Shown in pieces: positions 58,170-59,304 of a DNA stretch of 59,304 nt. The notes under the pieces were generated by a model that did not search any database, was not told the DNA's origin, and was given only the letters and a program-made list of their open reading frames with translations. The stretch's first letter is position 1, and the number at the start of each line of letters is the position of its first letter. The position numbers and the translations under genes were made by a program. Origin of the DNA: Streptomyces phaeolivaceus. Lineage in GTDB: Bacteria > Actinomycetota > Actinomycetes > Streptomycetales > Streptomycetaceae. Where the stretch lies: contig NZ_CP045095.1 in the NCBI RefSeq assembly GCF_009184865.1, positions 1 through 59,304 of the forward strand, given 5' to 3'.

Positions 58170-58304
58170 TCAGCCGTTGCCCTGCTGGGCGGCGCGCTGG
58201 GCGGCGGCACGCTGGGCGGCCTCGGCGGCCTCCTGCGCGCGGCGCAGCGACTCGCTCGCGGCGGGGTCCTGGATGACGGCGGTGGCGATGTTCACGGCGG
58301 CCAC
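58170..58304 (-). CDS. 44-residue helical peptide
   Basis: GTG five bases after the stop of the 58642 gene, so probably translated by re-initiation. Sequence is one Ala/Gln-rich helix (LRRAQEAAEAAQRAAAQRAA). Weak support. Confidence 0.45.
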   Translation of the reverse strand: MAAVNIATAVIQDPAASESLRRAQEAAEAAQRAAAQRAAQQGNG

Positions 58305-58309
58305 GGCGG

Positions 58310-58642
58310 TCAGCCGACGAGCAGCGCGGCGCGGGAGCGCGGGCGGGCGGGCTCGGCCGGGGGGTCCTGCCGGCCGTCCCGCTCGTGCGGGGTCGGGCGC
58401 ATCGGCAGCTGCGGCTTGGTCTCGGCGTGCACCGGGTTGTCGCAGGTGACGACACCGTTGCGGGTGACGACGCTCTCGAAGTCGCGGCAGTCGCGGCACT
58501 TCGGGCCGATCCGTCCGATCACCGCGAGGCGGGGGCCGACGACGACCGGCAGGGCGCGGATGCCCTCGGGCGACAGGCGCAGGGCGGGGAGGTCGTCGAC
58601 CTTGACCTCGACGCCGGGAAGGAGGCTGAGAGAATTACGCAC
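58310..58642 (-). CDS. Small zinc-site protein, first gene of the right-hand operon
   Basis: 110 residues, GTG with GGAGGG 7 bp upstream. GPKCRDCRDFESVVTRNGVV and TCDNP give a likely zinc site, with a conserved-looking strand RALPVVVGPRLAVIGRIG before it. The C-terminal third is Pro/Arg-rich. Not recognised. Confidence 0.6.
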   Translation of the reverse strand: MRNSLSLLPGVEVKVDDLPALRLSPEGIRALPVVVGPRLAVIGRIGPKCRDCRDFESVVTRNGVVTCDNPVHAETKPQLPMRPTPHERDGRQDPPAEPARPRSRAALLVG

Positions 58643-58984
58643 GGAGATCCCTCCAACTAGGGGTGTCCCAATCCCGGGAGGCGTTCGCTCGCCTGTCCGG
58701 GGGTCGGCCGGCGGCTGCAACCACCGGTCGGAGAGAGGGTCAGGGCCTGCAAGCCCTGGCCCTCTCTCGCTTGCAGAACCAATCTAACCCCCAGACCTTT
58801 GAACTTCAAGACCCTTGAACTCTCGGAGTTTTGAAGTTAGGTTGATCTCGACACCGATTGAAGGGAGTTACGGATGGGAATCGCCTCGGTCCGTGAGCGG
58901 TCTCCGGTACGGCGCACAGTGCCGGTCCCCCGGACCCATAACCTCTTGGGGTCCATGACTCCACGACCCCAAGGGGGACACCAG
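58643..58984. promoter_or_regulatory. Divergent control region of the right-hand operon
   Basis: 342 bp without a gene. It contains a 16-bp-arm hairpin (58731-58746 with 58753-58768, one wobble), an AT-rich inverted repeat AACTTCAA (58802-58809) and TTGAAGTT (58831-58838) with extra TTGAAC units, and CTTGGGGTC / GACCCCAAG arms near 58944-58972 before the rightward gene. These look like operators for the two divergent promoters, plus an attenuator or insulator hairpin. Confidence 0.6.
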
Positions 58985-59304
58985 ATGGCGGACAACTCGC
59001 CGAAGCGCAAAGCCGTGCAGTCCGAGGAACGGCCCAAGTGGGTGCCGTTGCGCGAGGACCAGCACAGTGAGCTGTCCGCCCTCGCCCGGGAACTGATGCT
59101 GTCCCGGTCGCGGAAGACGGAGCGGATCACGGAGAACACCGTGATCCGGCTTGCCGTTGACCTGGTGCTTCGGCACCCGGAGCTGCTGGTCGGCGACACG
59201 GAGGACGACCTGCGCACGAACATGCTCGGTCGGTTCGAGCAGCTGCTGGAACGGGAGCGGGAGCTGCTGGCCGGCGGAGCGGGAGAGGAACCGGGGGAGA
59301 GCCA
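58985..59304 (+). CDS. DNA-binding protein, cut by the window edge
   Basis: At least 106 residues, ATG after AAGGGGG. RPKWVPLREDQHSELSALAR then RITENTVIRLAVDLVLRHPE is reminiscent of ribbon-helix-helix regulators with an extended helix. A charged helix follows (GRFEQLLERERELLAGG). The 3' end is missing. It probably binds the repeats upstream and controls the right-hand operon. Confidence 0.6.
   Translation, partial: MADNSPKRKAVQSEERPKWVPLREDQHSELSALARELMLSRSRKTERITENTVIRLAVDLVLRHPELLVGDTEDDLRTNMLGRFEQLLERERELLAGGAGEEPGES

Overview
The window reads as about 59 kb of a large conjugative plasmid, or an integrated plasmid-like island, from a Streptomyces or close actinomycete. The evidence is very high GC with strong G/C bias at third codon positions, many GTG starts, runs of genes joined by GTGA/ATGA overlaps, and families typical of actinomycete plasmids: a MobF relaxase-helicase, a VirD4-type coupling protein, DUF4913, ParA, an AEP-type primase, NERD, DUF6884 and DUF6415-like proteins. 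I see no rRNA, tRNA, housekeeping gene or CRISPR array.

Layout. 0-12.8 kb is transfer and maintenance: a membrane/coiled-coil protein, the coupling protein, a DUF4913 protein, a ParA/ParB-like pair and the 1675-residue relaxase TraA, with an AT-richer stretch upstream of traA that could hold oriT. 12.8-14.4 kb carries an array of the hexamer GGTGAG on both sides of an HNH endonuclease gene. 14.3-25.3 kb is several leftward operons of mostly unknown small proteins, with an Mrr-like membrane protein, a NERD protein, a coiled-coil protein and a DUF6884 protein. 25.5-28.4 kb is a probable replication module: an AEP primase with winged-helix segments, a structured noncoding RNA transcribed away from it, and a small ribbon-helix-helix protein. 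28.9-35.2 kb is a metabolic or signalling module: a GNAT acetyltransferase, an HTH/TPR regulator broken by a perfect 127-bp tandem duplication, and, divergent from it, two small proteins, an aminoglycoside-phosphotransferase-like kinase, a lactate/malate-dehydrogenase-like protein and an HprK-like P-loop kinase. 35.4-43.3 kb is accessory genes, including a RelE-type toxin-antitoxin pair and a RapZ-like protein. 43.4-49.1 kb has a tyrosine recombinase, a recombinase-like protein and a DnaQ-type exonuclease with its regulator. 49.1-58.7 kb is one long leftward operon plus three smaller genes: DNA cytosine methyltransferase, ASCH, DUF4326, DUF1643, a protein made of two DnaB N-terminal-like domains, membrane proteins and a degenerate caspase-like protein. 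The right edge cuts a DNA-binding gene.

How it fits together. A 20-bp palindrome (GTCACCCAAATTTGGGTGAC) occurs four times, inside and beside the parB-like gene and at two distant sites, so it is the best candidate centromere or global operator. TraA and four proteins of the right-hand operon end in the same kind of acidic-hydrophobic tail (DIDIEM, DIDIDI, DLDIEL, EMEIDL, EEEIGL), which suggests one shared partner, possibly the transfer machinery. Two hairpins with matching stems and loops (2.25 and 35.3 kb) and a 15-bp element upstream of three genes suggest further plasmid-wide control. Start codons were chosen from ribosome-binding sites and gene overlaps; all functions are read from sequence alone.
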